64,000 nucleotides of DNA from UBA6772 sp965183875 (GCA_965183875.1 CBCYMK010000028.1:124001-188000); one strand, 5' to 3'. Shown: positions 26,400-35,585, counted from the stretch's first letter. The notes: generated from the sequence alone by a model not told the origin. Numbers and translations are program-made.

Positions 26400-26472
26400 T
26401 GATAAAATTTAGGCAATTGCTGGGCAATAATTATTCCAAACCCCATTGGTTAAGCAAAGAATAAATAATAGC

Positions 26473-26506
26473 TAAAAAAAGCCCTATCGAATTCCGATAG
26501 GGCTTT
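26473..26506 (-). terminator. Intrinsic terminator of groES-groEL
   Basis: A 12-bp stem (AAAGCCCTATCG with CGATAGGGCTTT, loop AATTC) followed on the minus strand by a T tract. Confidence 0.88.
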
Positions 26507-26519
26507 AAATAAGTTTGAT

Positions 26520-28154
26520 TTACATCATTCCCGGCATGCCTCCTGGCATACCTCCTCCCATTGGAGCTGCATTTTCTTCAGGAATATCTGCCAATACACA
26601 TTCTGTAGTAAGAAGCATTCCTGCAACAGATGCTGCATTTTCTAGTGCTACACGAGTAACTTTAGTCGGGTCAATAATACCCGCTTCTAACATAGGTTCA
26701 AAAGTGTCTGTTTTGGCATTGTAGCCAAAGTCAGCTTCCCCTTCTTGAATTTTAGATACGATTACTGCACCTTCGCCACCTGCATTTGCTACAATTTGAC
26801 GTAGTGGAGCTTCTATAGCACGGGTAATTATTTGTACACCTGTACGTTCGTCTTCATTCTCAACACTAATAGATTCAAGCGCGGCAGCTGCACGAACTAA
26901 AGCAACACCTCCACCAGGAACAATTCCTTCTTCTACGGCTGCACGAGTAGCATGAAGAGCATCATCTACACGGTCTTTCTTCTCTTTCATCTCTATCTCT
27001 GAAGCTGCACCTACATATAGTACTGCTACACCACCTGCTAGTTTTGCTAAACGCTCTTGTAGTTTTTCTCTGTCGTAGTCGGAAGTAGTGGTTTCCATTT
27101 GCGATTTAATCTGATTTACACGCAAAGTAATTCCCTCTTTCTCCCCTTTTCCATTCACTACAGTAGTGTTGTCTTTGTCAATCACTACTTTATCGGCCTG
27201 TCCTAACATCTCTAAAGTGGCATTTTCCAATTTAAAGCCTCTTTCCTCAGAAACTACAGTACCTCCAGTAAGGATTGCAATATCTTCTAACATCGCCTTT
27301 CTACGGTCTCCGAAGCCTGGTGCTTTTACAGCGGCAATTTTTAAGCTTCCTCTTATCTTATTTACCACTAATGTAGCTAGTGCTTCCCCATCTACATCTT
27401 CAGCAATTATTAAAATAGGACGACCTGTTTTACTGGTTTGCTCTAAAATAGGAAGCATATCTTTCATATTCGAAATCTTCTTATCGTAGATTAAAATGAA
27501 AGGGCTTTCTAATTCAACCTCCATTTTTTCTGCATTAGTAACAAAGTAAGGCGATAAATAACCTCTGTCAAATTGCATTCCTTCAACTACCTCTACTGTA
27601 GTCTCAGTACCTTTAGCTTCTTCAACTGTAATAACTCCTTCTTTTTTTACTTTCCCCATAGCTTCTGCTATAAGTGAGCCAATTGTATAATCGTTGTTTG
27701 CAGAAATAGAAGCTACTTGTTCTATCTTATTTAGGTTGTCGCCAACTTCAATAGATTGTTTTTGTAATTCTATAACTACCGATTTTACAGCTTTGTCAAT
27801 CCCTCTTTTTAGATCCATTGGATTGGCTCCTGCAGCTACATTTTTTAAACCTGTAGTTACTATTGCTTGAGCTAATACAGTAGCTGTTGTAGTACCATCA
27901 CCAGCAATATCTGCAGTTTTAGAAGCTACTTCTTTTACCATTTGTGCTCCCATATTCTCAACGGGATCTTCTAGTTCTATTTCTTTAGCTACCGATACAC
28001 CGTCTTTGGTAATAGTAGGTGCGCCAAATTTACGATCTATAATTACATTACGACCTTTTGGTCCTAGGGTAACTCTTACTGCATTTGCTAGTGCATCTAC
28101 ACCTCTTTTGAGTGCGTCTCTTGCTTCTATATCGAATGTTATATTCTTTGCCAT
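26520..28154 (-). CDS. groL: Chaperonin GroEL (60 kDa)
   Basis: 544 residues, full length, collinear with GroEL throughout: VTLGPKGRNVIIDRKFGAP near 30-50, the ATP-site DGTTTATVLA, and the C-terminal Gly-Met tail (GGGMPGGMPGMM). It assembles as a double heptameric ring that folds proteins with GroES. It lies 10 bases after groES and ends at a strong terminator. Confidence 0.98.
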   Translation of the reverse strand: MAKNITFDIEARDALKRGVDALANAVRVTLGPKGRNVIIDRKFGAPTITKDGVSVAKEIELEDPVENMGAQMVKEVASKTADIAGDGTTTATVLAQAIVTTGLKNVAAGANPMDLKRGIDKAVKSVVIELQKQSIEVGDNLNKIEQVASISANNDYTIGSLIAEAMGKVKKEGVITVEEAKGTETTVEVVEGMQFDRGYLSPYFVTNAEKMEVELESPFILIYDKKISNMKDMLPILEQTSKTGRPILIIAEDVDGEALATLVVNKIRGSLKIAAVKAPGFGDRRKAMLEDIAILTGGTVVSEERGFKLENATLEMLGQADKVVIDKDNTTVVNGKGEKEGITLRVNQIKSQMETTTSDYDREKLQERLAKLAGGVAVLYVGAASEIEMKEKKDRVDDALHATRAAVEEGIVPGGGVALVRAAAALESISVENEDERTGVQIITRAIEAPLRQIVANAGGEGAVIVSKIQEGEADFGYNAKTDTFEPMLEAGIIDPTKVTRVALENAASVAGMLLTTECVLADIPEENAAPMGGGMPGGMPGMM

Positions 28155-28164
28155 AATGATGTTT

Positions 28165-28443
28165 TTAGATGATTGCTAATAAATCAGATTCTCTCATAAT
28201 AAGGTAGTCCTTACCTTCAAGCTTTAATTCTGTACCAGCATATTTACCATACAATACTGTGTCGCCAACTACCACAGTCATTTCCTCGTCTTTTGTTCCT
28301 TTCCCTACAGCTACTACAGTACCTTTTTGAGGCTTTTCTTGTGCCGTGTCTGGGATGATAATTCCAGAAATGGTTGTTGTTTCTGCCGGTGCAGCTTCAA
28401 TTAAAACTCTATCTGCAAGCGGTTTTATGTTTAGTTTCGACAT
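28165..28443 (-). CDS. groS: Co-chaperonin GroES (10 kDa)
   Basis: 92 residues: PLADRVLIE at the N-terminus, the mobile loop ETTTISGIIIPD, and GDTVLYGKYAGTE near 65-77. It caps the GroEL ring. The pair has its own promoter region upstream (28444-28560). I saw no CIRCE inverted repeat there. Confidence 0.97.
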   Translation of the reverse strand: MSKLNIKPLADRVLIEAAPAETTTISGIIIPDTAQEKPQKGTVVAVGKGTKDEEMTVVVGDTVLYGKYAGTELKLEGKDYLIMRESDLLAII

Positions 28444-28483
28444 GGTAAGTTGAATTATGTTTTTTGTATTGTAATTAAGTTTG

Positions 28484-28491
28484 CAAAAATA
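28484..28491 (-). promoter_or_regulatory. candidate groES -7 promoter element
   Basis: TATTTTTG on the minus strand, 40 bases before the groES ATG, fits TAnnTTTG. The -33 box is not recognisable. The rest of 28492-28611 is AT-rich with nothing else I can assign. Confidence 0.4.
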
Positions 28492-28611
28492 GAGCTTTTT
28501 TTTCTTTTTATGATTTGTTAGTGCTGTATCATTTAGAGGATTCTACAGGAATAATATTTTGCCTTAGCTTAATTTAACCGTGCCTTCCTCTTTTGGTGTT
28601 CTAAATTGTTA

Positions 28612-28650
28612 AGCAAAAAAAAATGCCAAGCTGACAAGCTTGGCATTTTG
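28612..28650 (-). terminator. Intrinsic terminator after secG
   Basis: An 11-bp stem (AATGCCAAGCT with AGCTTGGCATT, loop GACA) followed on the minus strand by a run of T residues. Confidence 0.88.
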
Positions 28651-28667
28651 TATAATGTGATAACTGA

Positions 28668-28997
28668 TTACTCTGCAGTCTCAGGTGTAGGAACAGTTTC
28701 TGGTGCAGTAGGAACAAAGTCTTCTGCACTGTCTTCTACTTGCTCAATAATATCAGATTGATTTAAACCGTCTGTACGTTCAATTGCAAAGTTAGAACCT
28801 AAAGTTAAGGCAACAAGTACCAAAGCTAAAGTCCAAGTACTTTTTTCTAAAAAGTCAGAGGTCTTTTTAACACCCATAAATTGATTACCTTCTCCAAAAG
28901 TAGAGGCTAAACCACCACCTTTAGGGTTTTGAACTAAAATTACTAAAAGTAGTAATGCGCAAGTAATAAGTATTAAAATCGAAAATAATCCGTACAT
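28668..28997 (-). CDS. secG: Preprotein translocase subunit SecG
   Basis: 109 residues with two transmembrane helices (about 2-22 and 52-70) separated by the diagnostic segment LVQNPKGGGLASTFG. The C-terminal tail is acidic and rich in Thr/Pro/Glu, common in Bacteroidota. SecG assists SecYEG-dependent translocation. It follows the TPR-like gene after 2 bases. Confidence 0.93.
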   Translation of the reverse strand: MYGLFSILILITCALLLLVILVQNPKGGGLASTFGEGNQFMGVKKTSDFLEKSTWTLALVLVALTLGSNFAIERTDGLNQSDIIEQVEDSAEDFVPTAPETVPTPETAE

Positions 28998-28999
28998 AT

Positions 29000-29689
29000 C
29001 TAAGGGTTTATTTGTTTAATGGCTTTGATTTGGTCTGCAAATAAACCACTTTTTTGTGGATATTTCAAACTTAATATTTCGTAGGCTAAAATTGCTTTTT
29101 TGTGATGTCCTTGTTCGAGGTAAACTTTCGCTAATGTTTCGGTCATTAAGCTGTTGTTTTCTTCCATGCTTTGTTGTGCCATAGCAGAAGGAGAGAAGAA
29201 TTCTTTCTTGGGTTTTTCCTTCTTTACAGACTTGGCTATAAAGTCCACAATTTTATTTGTTTTGTCTATAGGTTTAAGAGGTTCATCCTTTTTTTGTTCA
29301 AGCTCTCGGTTTATAGGTTTTGCCTTAGCTAGTTTTAGCCATTCCCCAAAAGAATGTGTTTCAGCGCTGTCAAATTCTAAGGGTTTACCGAGTTCTAAAA
29401 TTTCGCTAGGACTTTCCTTTGCTTGCTCTTCAAGCTCTTTTGTGGGTGCAGTAAAATGTTCTTTAGTAATGTATTCAAATAATAAACTGCGATTTCCAGA
29501 AATAGCGGCTGTTAGTTTAAGCTCTTTATTATATCGATTACTGTTCGATTCTTTTAGTGCTTTAAGTCGCAATTTATGAGCTGATGCGCAATACGGGTGC
29601 TCTTCACATAAATTGTCTAAACGCAAAAGATCTCCTTTATGGATGCTCTCTGGTTGACGTATAAGTTCTATGAATTGACTGCTTAACAT
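29000..29689 (-). CDS. TPR-like protein of the secG-lptE operon
   Basis: 229 residues, no signal peptide and no membrane segment. The C-terminal part (SLMTETLAKVYLEQGHHKKAILAYEILSLKYPQKSGLFADQI, about 180-220) forms a recognisable tetratricopeptide-type helix pair; the middle is charged and Lys/Glu-rich. Genes like this are found next to secG in many Bacteroidota, but I know of no proven function. It starts one base after lptE ends. Confidence 0.7.
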   Translation of the reverse strand: MLSSQFIELIRQPESIHKGDLLRLDNLCEEHPYCASAHKLRLKALKESNSNRYNKELKLTAAISGNRSLLFEYITKEHFTAPTKELEEQAKESPSEILELGKPLEFDSAETHSFGEWLKLAKAKPINRELEQKKDEPLKPIDKTNKIVDFIAKSVKKEKPKKEFFSPSAMAQQSMEENNSLMTETLAKVYLEQGHHKKAILAYEILSLKYPQKSGLFADQIKAIKQINP

Positions 29690-29690
29690 T

Positions 29691-30188
29691 TTACCAATTT
29701 ACAACAGCTTTATTAAATATATCCTCTATAAGTTCAGTAATTATTTGGTCCATTAATTCTTCTTCTACTGAAGATAAATTTAGGCTACTATCGAAGTCAG
29801 CATAACGGCTAAAGCTTTGCTCATACGACTTGTCAGGCTCTAGTAGATTGTTAAATCGGACAAATATTTTTATGGTTAATCGGTTCTGGTTTGCTTGGTC
29901 ACTGGAGCTTATACTAATAGGTCTTACCTTATAATCGCTTATATATCCTTCAAAATGTAGATCTCCATTAGTGAGAATGTTTTCTAAATCTGTTTGCTGT
30001 ACAAATCTATCTTGTAACGCATTGGTAAATGTCTGGCTCAACATAGGCTGAACCAAAGGAGCTTGATTTTGAAAATAAGCGATAGAGATGGTCTTGATAT
30101 CTGGATGTATATCGGCACCTGTGAATGTATAAACGCCACAGTTACATAGTAAACTTACACAAAGAAAAAAGGAGTATAGTTTAGCCAT
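29691..30188 (-). CDS. lptE: LPS assembly lipoprotein LptE
   Basis: 165 residues from the ATG at 30188 (MAKLYSFF). The lipoprotein signal ends in LLCNC, followed by GVYTFTGADIHPDIKTISI, the usual start of the Bacteroidota LptE family. LptE plugs the LptD barrel that inserts lipopolysaccharide in the outer membrane. A longer frame from 30257 would run into the preceding gene. Its start lies one base after the stop of the sigma-54 activator. Confidence 0.85.
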   Translation of the reverse strand: MAKLYSFFLCVSLLCNCGVYTFTGADIHPDIKTISIAYFQNQAPLVQPMLSQTFTNALQDRFVQQTDLENILTNGDLHFEGYISDYKVRPISISSSDQANQNRLTIKIFVRFNNLLEPDKSYEQSFSRYADFDSSLNLSSVEEELMDQIITELIEDIFNKAVVNW

Positions 30189-30189
30189 A

Positions 30190-31416
30190 TTATAAATTGT
30201 ATTGTTTAATTTTTCTGTAAAGTGTCCTTTCTGATATCCCCAGTTCTGCAGCGGCACCTTTGCGCTTCCCTCGATGCTTCTCTAATGAGTTTTTTATCAT
30301 TTCTATTTCTTGGTCCTGTAGCGATAGGGTTGCCTGGGGTCTTACTTCCTGGGCCTCTATAGTTCTCGTTTTTGTAGAGACTTCATTAGGACTCGGTAAT
30401 AATATGGCGTCGTTTTTTTGTGGTTCTTCAAAATTACTAAAACTAGTAGTTGCAAGATTTTGTTTCTCCTCCCCATATGTGGCTTCCCCTTTCATTAGTT
30501 TTTGGGTAAGTTTTTTAAGGTCTCCAATATCTTTTTTCATATCAAAGAGTACCTTATACAGGATTTCTCGCTCTGTAAAATCATTCTCACCACCCTTTCC
30601 ATCTTCATACAATACAGGAAGTGTTCTTTGGTTGTTTTTAGGAAGGTAGTTTTTAAGTATCTCTACATCGAGCATTCTACTTTCTTCAACTACAGATAGT
30701 TGTTCCGTTATATTGCGAAGTTGCCTGATGTTTCCAGGCCAGTGATAATCTACTAATAGCTTTATAGCATCTTCTGTTAAGCGCACCGAAGGCATATGGT
30801 ATTTTTCGGCATAATCCATTGCGAACCTGCGGAAAATTAAATGGATGTCTTCTTTGCGTTCTCTCAGGGGTGGGAGATTTACTTGTACTGTATTAAGTCG
30901 GTAGAATAAATCTTCTCTAAACTTATTTTTTTGTATTGCTTCGTGCATGTTTATATTGGTAGCAGCAACAATACGAACATCTGTTTTTTGTGATTTCGAA
31001 GACCCAACTTTTATAAATTCACCAGTTTCTAATACGCGTAATAGGCGTACCTGAGTGGCTAAAGGCAGCTCACCCACCTCATCTAAAAATATGGTTCCAC
31101 CATCGGCAACCTCAAAATATCCTTTTCTACTAGCTGTAGCTCCTGTAAAAGATCCTTTCTCGTGTCCGAAAAGTTCACTGTCTATAGTACCTTCAGGAAT
31201 AGCCCCACAGTTAACGGCTATATAAGCACCGTGTTTCCGCGCAGACATCTGGTGGATTATTTTAGGAATTACTTCTTTTCCTGTACCACTTTCACCAGAC
31301 ACCATAACAGAGATGTCGGTAGGAGCCACACGCATAGCTTTCGCTAAAGAGCGATCTAATTCTGGTGTAGACCCTATAATCCCGAATCGTTGTTTTATGT
31401 CTTGTATATTGGCCAT
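30190..31416 (-). CDS. Sigma-54 dependent transcriptional activator (AAA+ and Fis-type HTH, no receiver)
   Basis: 408 residues. The AAA+ domain starts almost at the N-terminus: Walker A GESGTGKE near 42, the sigma-54 contacting loop as GSFTGA (Ser replaces the usual Ala of GAFTGA), Walker B GTIFLDEVGELP and the R-finger region. After a linker of about 100 residues comes a C-terminal Fis-like HTH (KGAAAELGISERTLYRKIKQ). There is no receiver or GAF domain, so control must be by other means. It is followed by lptE and lies downstream of miaB. Confidence 0.9.
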   Translation of the reverse strand: MANIQDIKQRFGIIGSTPELDRSLAKAMRVAPTDISVMVSGESGTGKEVIPKIIHQMSARKHGAYIAVNCGAIPEGTIDSELFGHEKGSFTGATASRKGYFEVADGGTIFLDEVGELPLATQVRLLRVLETGEFIKVGSSKSQKTDVRIVAATNINMHEAIQKNKFREDLFYRLNTVQVNLPPLRERKEDIHLIFRRFAMDYAEKYHMPSVRLTEDAIKLLVDYHWPGNIRQLRNITEQLSVVEESRMLDVEILKNYLPKNNQRTLPVLYEDGKGGENDFTEREILYKVLFDMKKDIGDLKKLTQKLMKGEATYGEEKQNLATTSFSNFEEPQKNDAILLPSPNEVSTKTRTIEAQEVRPQATLSLQDQEIEMIKNSLEKHRGKRKGAAAELGISERTLYRKIKQYNL

Positions 31417-31468
31417 TTAATTTTTATGCTAAAGTTCTAATGTATGAGTTTTTAAATTAAACGATAAT

Positions 31469-32920
31469 TTAATCTTCTACAGCCTCTCCAATTAAGGTAG
31501 CAGAATTGCAACTCGTAATTTTCACCATTACATAATCGCCCGGTTTATGATGTTTCTTAGGAAATACAGCTACCGAGTTATGTGTGGTTCTACCAAATAA
31601 ATCATCATCAGATTTTTTAGAATACCCTTCTACCAATACCTTAAACGTTTTTCCAACTTTCTCTTGGTTGTATTCCATAGAGTGCTGGCGTTGTTTGTTA
31701 ATGATCTCTGTTAATCTTCTAGATTTTACATCCTCAGGAACATCATCTTCAAAGGCACGTGCAGCTTTGGTGTTTGGTCTTTCAGAATACTTAAACATAA
31801 ATCCATAGTCGAATTTAACATAGTCCATCAAGCTCAATGTTTCTTGGTGGTCTTCTTCAGTTTCAGAACAGAAACTAGAGATTATATCTTGGGAAATTGC
31901 ACAGCCTGGAATAATTCTCTTAATCGCATCTATACGTTCCATATACCACTCACGGGTGTAGCCACGGTTCATCATCTCTAAAATTCTAGAGCTACCCGAC
32001 TGTACCGGTAAGTGAATATAGTCACATATATTTTCGTGTTTCGCCATCGTCTCTAAAACCTGATTGCTCATGTCTTGAGGGTGTGATGTAGAAAAACGAA
32101 TTCTTATTTCTGGATCTACCTGTGCTACCTTGTCTAGTAATTGTGCAAAGTTTACCGAACTTGCCTGTTGAATTTCAGAGAGTTTCTTGAAGTCCATTTT
32201 CGCACCTCCACCATACCAAAGGTATGAGTCAACATTTTGACCCAACAGGGTAATCTCTTTAAAGTTTTTATCGCTAAGCTCTTTAACTTCTTTCAAAATA
32301 CTTTCTGTATCTCTACTTCGTTCTCTACCTCTGGTAAAAGGAACCACACAAAAAGTACACATATTATCGCATCCACGCATAATAGAAACAAAGGCTGTAA
32401 TACCATTACTATTAAGCCTTACAGGACTGATATCGGCGTAGGTTTCTTCTTTAGAAAGCTGTACATTAACTGCTTTTTGACCGTGGTCTACTGCGCTAAT
32501 AAGGTTAGGTAAATCTCTGTAAGCATCAGGGCCTACTACAATATCAACTAGTTTTTCTTCTTCTAAAAACTTCGCTTTTAAACGCTCCGCCATACAGCCT
32601 AAAACACCTATGGTCATGTCTTTTTTCTTTTCCTTTAGTTTTTGAAAAGTACGTAGGCGTTTGCGAACTGTTTGTTCTGCTTTCTCTCTAATAGAACAGG
32701 TGTTTACAAAAATAACATCTGCTTCTTCTATGTCTTTTGTGGTTTCAAATCCATTTTCAGATAATATAGAAGCTACAATTTCGCTGTCTGAGAAATTCAT
32801 TTGACAACCGTAACTCTCAATGTATAACTTTCTATCGCCTGCTTTTTTAGCTTCTATTACTAGCGCTTCGCCTTGCTTTTGTTCGTCTATTACTTTATTA
32901 CCTGTGTGGTACTGTTCCAT
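31469..32920 (-). CDS. miaB: tRNA-2-methylthio-N6-dimethylallyladenosine synthase
   Basis: About 483 residues: UPF0004 domain (YGCQMNFSDSE, CSIREKAEQ), radical-SAM motif CxxxCxxC in MRGCDNMCTFCVVPFTRGRE, and a C-terminal TRAM domain. It adds the methylthio group at C2 of i6A37 in tRNAs reading UNN codons, using SAM and two 4Fe-4S clusters. I chose the ATG at 32920: the alternative TTG at 32944 lies inside the -7 promoter box at 32942-32949 and would not be in the transcript. Confidence 0.95.
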   Translation of the reverse strand: MEQYHTGNKVIDEQKQGEALVIEAKKAGDRKLYIESYGCQMNFSDSEIVASILSENGFETTKDIEEADVIFVNTCSIREKAEQTVRKRLRTFQKLKEKKKDMTIGVLGCMAERLKAKFLEEEKLVDIVVGPDAYRDLPNLISAVDHGQKAVNVQLSKEETYADISPVRLNSNGITAFVSIMRGCDNMCTFCVVPFTRGRERSRDTESILKEVKELSDKNFKEITLLGQNVDSYLWYGGGAKMDFKKLSEIQQASSVNFAQLLDKVAQVDPEIRIRFSTSHPQDMSNQVLETMAKHENICDYIHLPVQSGSSRILEMMNRGYTREWYMERIDAIKRIIPGCAISQDIISSFCSETEEDHQETLSLMDYVKFDYGFMFKYSERPNTKAARAFEDDVPEDVKSRRLTEIINKQRQHSMEYNQEKVGKTFKVLVEGYSKKSDDDLFGRTTHNSVAVFPKKHHKPGDYVMVKITSCNSATLIGEAVED

Positions 32921-32941
32921 CGTATGTGTGCTTTTATCCTG

Positions 32942-32972
32942 CAAAATTACAAAAAGCTACTATTCTGACAAA
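32942..32972 (-). promoter_or_regulatory. miaB promoter (-33 TTTG, -7 TAATTTTG)
   Basis: On the minus strand TTTG at 32972-32969 and TAATTTTG at 32949-32942 are separated by 19 bases, a full match to the Bacteroidota housekeeping promoter. Transcription would begin near 32938, 18 bases before the ATG. Confidence 0.75.
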
Positions 32973-33092
32973 GTGTCATATACAATAGGACGTTTTTTTA
33001 TTTAGCTATACTTTATTGGCTCATAATTGAGATGGACTTCCTGCATTTTACTTTATATATATAGTGTGAATTTTTATTTAATCGAGATACAA

Positions 33093-33125
33093 TTTGGAAG
33101 ATTGAAAAAAGTTATCATAGTTTTG
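33093..33125 (+). promoter_or_regulatory. topA promoter (-33 TTTG, -7 TAGTTTTG)
   Basis: TTTG at 33093-33096 and TAGTTTTG at 33118-33125 are separated by 21 bases, matching the Bacteroidota consensus. The start codon lies 20 bases downstream. Confidence 0.75.
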
Positions 33126-33145
33126 TAGCAAATTCATGAATTGAT

Positions 33146-35530
33146 ATGGCAAAGAATCTAGTAATAGTAGAGTCGCCTGCAAAGGCAAAAACAATTGAAG
33201 GATTTTTAGGTAAAGATTTCAAGGTTTTATCGAGTTTCGGGCATATCCGCGATTTATCGCATAAGGATATGGGCGTAGATATTCCTGCAGGTTTTGTACC
33301 CAATTACGAAGTTTCTTCTGATAAGAAGGAGGTCGTAAAACAACTTAAAAAGGAAACTAAGGCTGCCGATACGGTATGGTTAGCTACGGATGAGGATCGC
33401 GAAGGAGAAGCTATAGCATGGCATTTAGCAGAAACGCTAAACCTTAAAAATAAAGAAACAAAACGTATAGTATTTCACGAGATTACTAAGACAGCCATTA
33501 CCAATGCTGTAGAGAATCCACGTGAGATTGACTATAACTTAGTAAATGCACAGCAAGCACGCCGTGTATTAGATAGATTGGTAGGTTTTGAGCTTTCTCC
33601 AGTTTTGTGGAGAAAAGTAAAGCAAGGTTTATCTGCCGGTAGAGTACAATCGGTAGCGGTACGTTTATTAGTAGAGCGCGAAAGAGAGATAACAAGCTTC
33701 TCTTCGAACGTATATTATAAAATTGTAGCCCAATTTACCAATGCAGAAGGCAAGGTGTTTAGAGCAGAGGTTTCTTCGCGTTTAGCGAGTTTAGAAGAAG
33801 CTCAAGCATTTTTACAAAAGTGTGTAGATGCACAATTTAGTGTTGCTAACCTAGAGAAGAAGCCAGCTACAAAAAAACCGGCAGCCCCTTTTACAACTTC
33901 TACCTTACAGCAAGAAGCTGCACGTAAATTAGGCTTCTCAGTTTCCCAAACAATGACTGTTGCTCAGCGATTGTACGAAGCGGGTAAGATTACGTATATG
34001 AGAACAGATTCTGTGAATCTTTCTAACGATGCGATGTCGGCTATAAAAGAAGAAATCACCAACGAATATGGTTCTTCTTATTCAGAACCAAGAAAATTTG
34101 CTTCTAAAATTAAAGGAGCACAAGAGGCTCACGAGGCCATTCGTCCTACCTATGTGCACGACAGAAATGTAAGTGACGATAGTGGGCAGCAACGTTTATA
34201 TGATTTAATCTGGAAACGAGCTATTGCTTCACAAATGTCCAATGCGAAGTTAGAACGCACTACGGTAACAATAGATAATTCTAATCACGAAAAGAATTTC
34301 ATTGCCAAAGGTGAGGTAATTGTTTTTGATGGATTTCTAAAAGTATATCTTGAAGGAACCGATGAGGAGAATGAAGAAGAGCAAGAAGGAATGCTTCCTA
34401 AATTGGAGCTTGGAGAAAATATAGCTTATAAATCGATTAGCTCAAGAGAGCGTTTTACTAAGGCGCCTGCTCGATTTACTGAAGCAAGTTTAGTAAAAAA
34501 ATTAGAAGAGCTTGGTATTGGTCGTCCTTCTACCTATGCTCCAACCATTTCTACTGTTCAACGTAGAGGTTATGTGGAGAAAGGAGACGATGAAGGTACA
34601 CTTCGTTCATACCACTATATAGAGTTGTCTAATTCTGTAATCGAAACAAAAATTTTAGAAGAAAAAGCAGGTTCTAAAAAAGGGAAATTATGCCCTACCG
34701 ATATAGGTATGGTTGTAAATGACTTTTTAGTGTCTAATTTCAATTCTGTATTAGACTACCATTTTACTGCAAATGTAGAAGCGGAGTTTGATGAAATTGC
34801 TGCTGGAGACAAGGAGTGGAATAAAATGCTTTTAGACTTCTATGGTGATTTTCACGCCAAGGTAGAAGATGTGAAAGAAAATGCTGATAGAGCTGTAGGT
34901 GAACGTCTTTTAGGACTGGATCCAAAAACGGGAATAAATATTTATGTTCGAATTGGTCGTTACGGTCCAATGGCTCAGTTAGGTGAAGGTTCAGAAGAAG
35001 AGAAACCTAAGTTTGCTAGTTTAAGAAAAGGTCAATCTATAGAGTCTATAACACTAGAAGAAGCCATCGATTTATTTAAACTTCCACGACAAGTAGGGCA
35101 GTTTGAGGAAAAGGTTGTTACTGTTGCCATAGGTCGTTTTGGTCCTTATGTGCGCCACGATAGCAAGTTTGTTTCTTTAGGTGAGCACGATCCAATGACT
35201 ATTGAATTGGATGCTTGTATTGAGTTGATTGAAGCGAAAAGAAAGTCGGATGCTGAGAAGCATATCCATACTTTTGATGAAGAAGAACCTACTATTCAAG
35301 TGTTACACGGCCGTTGGGGACCTTATATAAAGGTTGAGAAAACCAACTATAAAATACCTAAGGATGTAGAGGCTGAAGATTTAGATAGAGCCCAGTGTTT
35401 AGTAATTATGGAAAATCAGCCTAAGAAAAAGGGTAAGGCTAAAGCCAAGCCTAAAGCAAAGGCTAAACCAAAAGCTAAACCAAAAGCTAAACCCAAGGCA
35501 AAAGCGAAGCCTAAAGCAAAAAAGAAATAA
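33146..35530 (+). CDS. topA: DNA topoisomerase I with Lys/Ala/Pro tail
   Basis: 794 residues. Toprim domain: VESPAKAKTIEGFLG at 8-22 and TDEDREGEAIAWHL at 81-94. The nucleophile is Tyr284 in ITYMRTDS. After the type IA core come topoisomerase C-terminal repeats (RIGRYGPMAQ, AIGRFGPYVRH, LHGRWGPYIK) without the Cys4 zinc fingers of E. coli TopA. The last 35 residues are a Lys/Ala/Pro repeat resembling eukaryotic histone H1 tails, likely binding DNA nonspecifically. It relaxes negative supercoils. Confidence 0.95.
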   Translation: MAKNLVIVESPAKAKTIEGFLGKDFKVLSSFGHIRDLSHKDMGVDIPAGFVPNYEVSSDKKEVVKQLKKETKAADTVWLATDEDREGEAIAWHLAETLNLKNKETKRIVFHEITKTAITNAVENPREIDYNLVNAQQARRVLDRLVGFELSPVLWRKVKQGLSAGRVQSVAVRLLVEREREITSFSSNVYYKIVAQFTNAEGKVFRAEVSSRLASLEEAQAFLQKCVDAQFSVANLEKKPATKKPAAPFTTSTLQQEAARKLGFSVSQTMTVAQRLYEAGKITYMRTDSVNLSNDAMSAIKEEITNEYGSSYSEPRKFASKIKGAQEAHEAIRPTYVHDRNVSDDSGQQRLYDLIWKRAIASQMSNAKLERTTVTIDNSNHEKNFIAKGEVIVFDGFLKVYLEGTDEENEEEQEGMLPKLELGENIAYKSISSRERFTKAPARFTEASLVKKLEELGIGRPSTYAPTISTVQRRGYVEKGDDEGTLRSYHYIELSNSVIETKILEEKAGSKKGKLCPTDIGMVVNDFLVSNFNSVLDYHFTANVEAEFDEIAAGDKEWNKMLLDFYGDFHAKVEDVKENADRAVGERLLGLDPKTGINIYVRIGRYGPMAQLGEGSEEEKPKFASLRKGQSIESITLEEAIDLFKLPRQVGQFEEKVVTVAIGRFGPYVRHDSKFVSLGEHDPMTIELDACIELIEAKRKSDAEKHIHTFDEEEPTIQVLHGRWGPYIKVEKTNYKIPKDVEAEDLDRAQCLVIMENQPKKKGKAKAKPKAKAKPKAKPKAKPKAKAKPKAKKK
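35431..35527 (+). repeat. Low-complexity repeat encoding the topA K-A-K-P tail
   Basis: Short AAAGCTAAACC-like units with silent variation code for repeated Lys-Ala-Lys-Pro. The tract is in frame and may vary in length between strains. Confidence 0.75.
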
Positions 35531-35538
35531 TTCTAAAG

Positions 35539-35565
35539 AGTCTTCACGTAAGTGGAGACTTTTTT
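35539..35565 (+). terminator. Intrinsic terminator after topA
   Basis: A 9-bp stem (AGTCTTCAC with GTGGAGACT, one G-T wobble, loop GTAA) followed by a T run. Confidence 0.8.
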
Positions 35566-35585
35566 GGTTTACTTAGTACGCTACT

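Noticed and set aside
27166..27489. 107-codon plus-strand frame inside groEL
   Set aside because: Antisense to groEL; long shadow frames are expected opposite conserved coding sequence. No promoter or homologous pattern.
28444..28611. CIRCE element upstream of groES
   Set aside because: No 9-bp inverted repeat with a 9-base spacer found on reading the region; only a -7-like box is seen.
29154..29579. 141-codon plus-strand frame opposite the TPR-like gene
   Set aside because: Ser/Phe-rich product typical of antisense to Lys/Glu-rich coding sequence; the minus-strand gene fits the operon.
30189..30257. Upstream extension of lptE
   Set aside because: Lies within the sigma-54 activator gene and would bury the lipoprotein signal sequence, which must be N-terminal.
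32237..32512. 91-codon plus-strand frame inside miaB
   Set aside because: Antisense to the radical-SAM region of miaB, no supporting signal.
35431..35527. CRISPR-like or mobile repeat array
   Set aside because: The repeats are in-frame codons of the topA Lys/Ala/Pro tail, without spacers.
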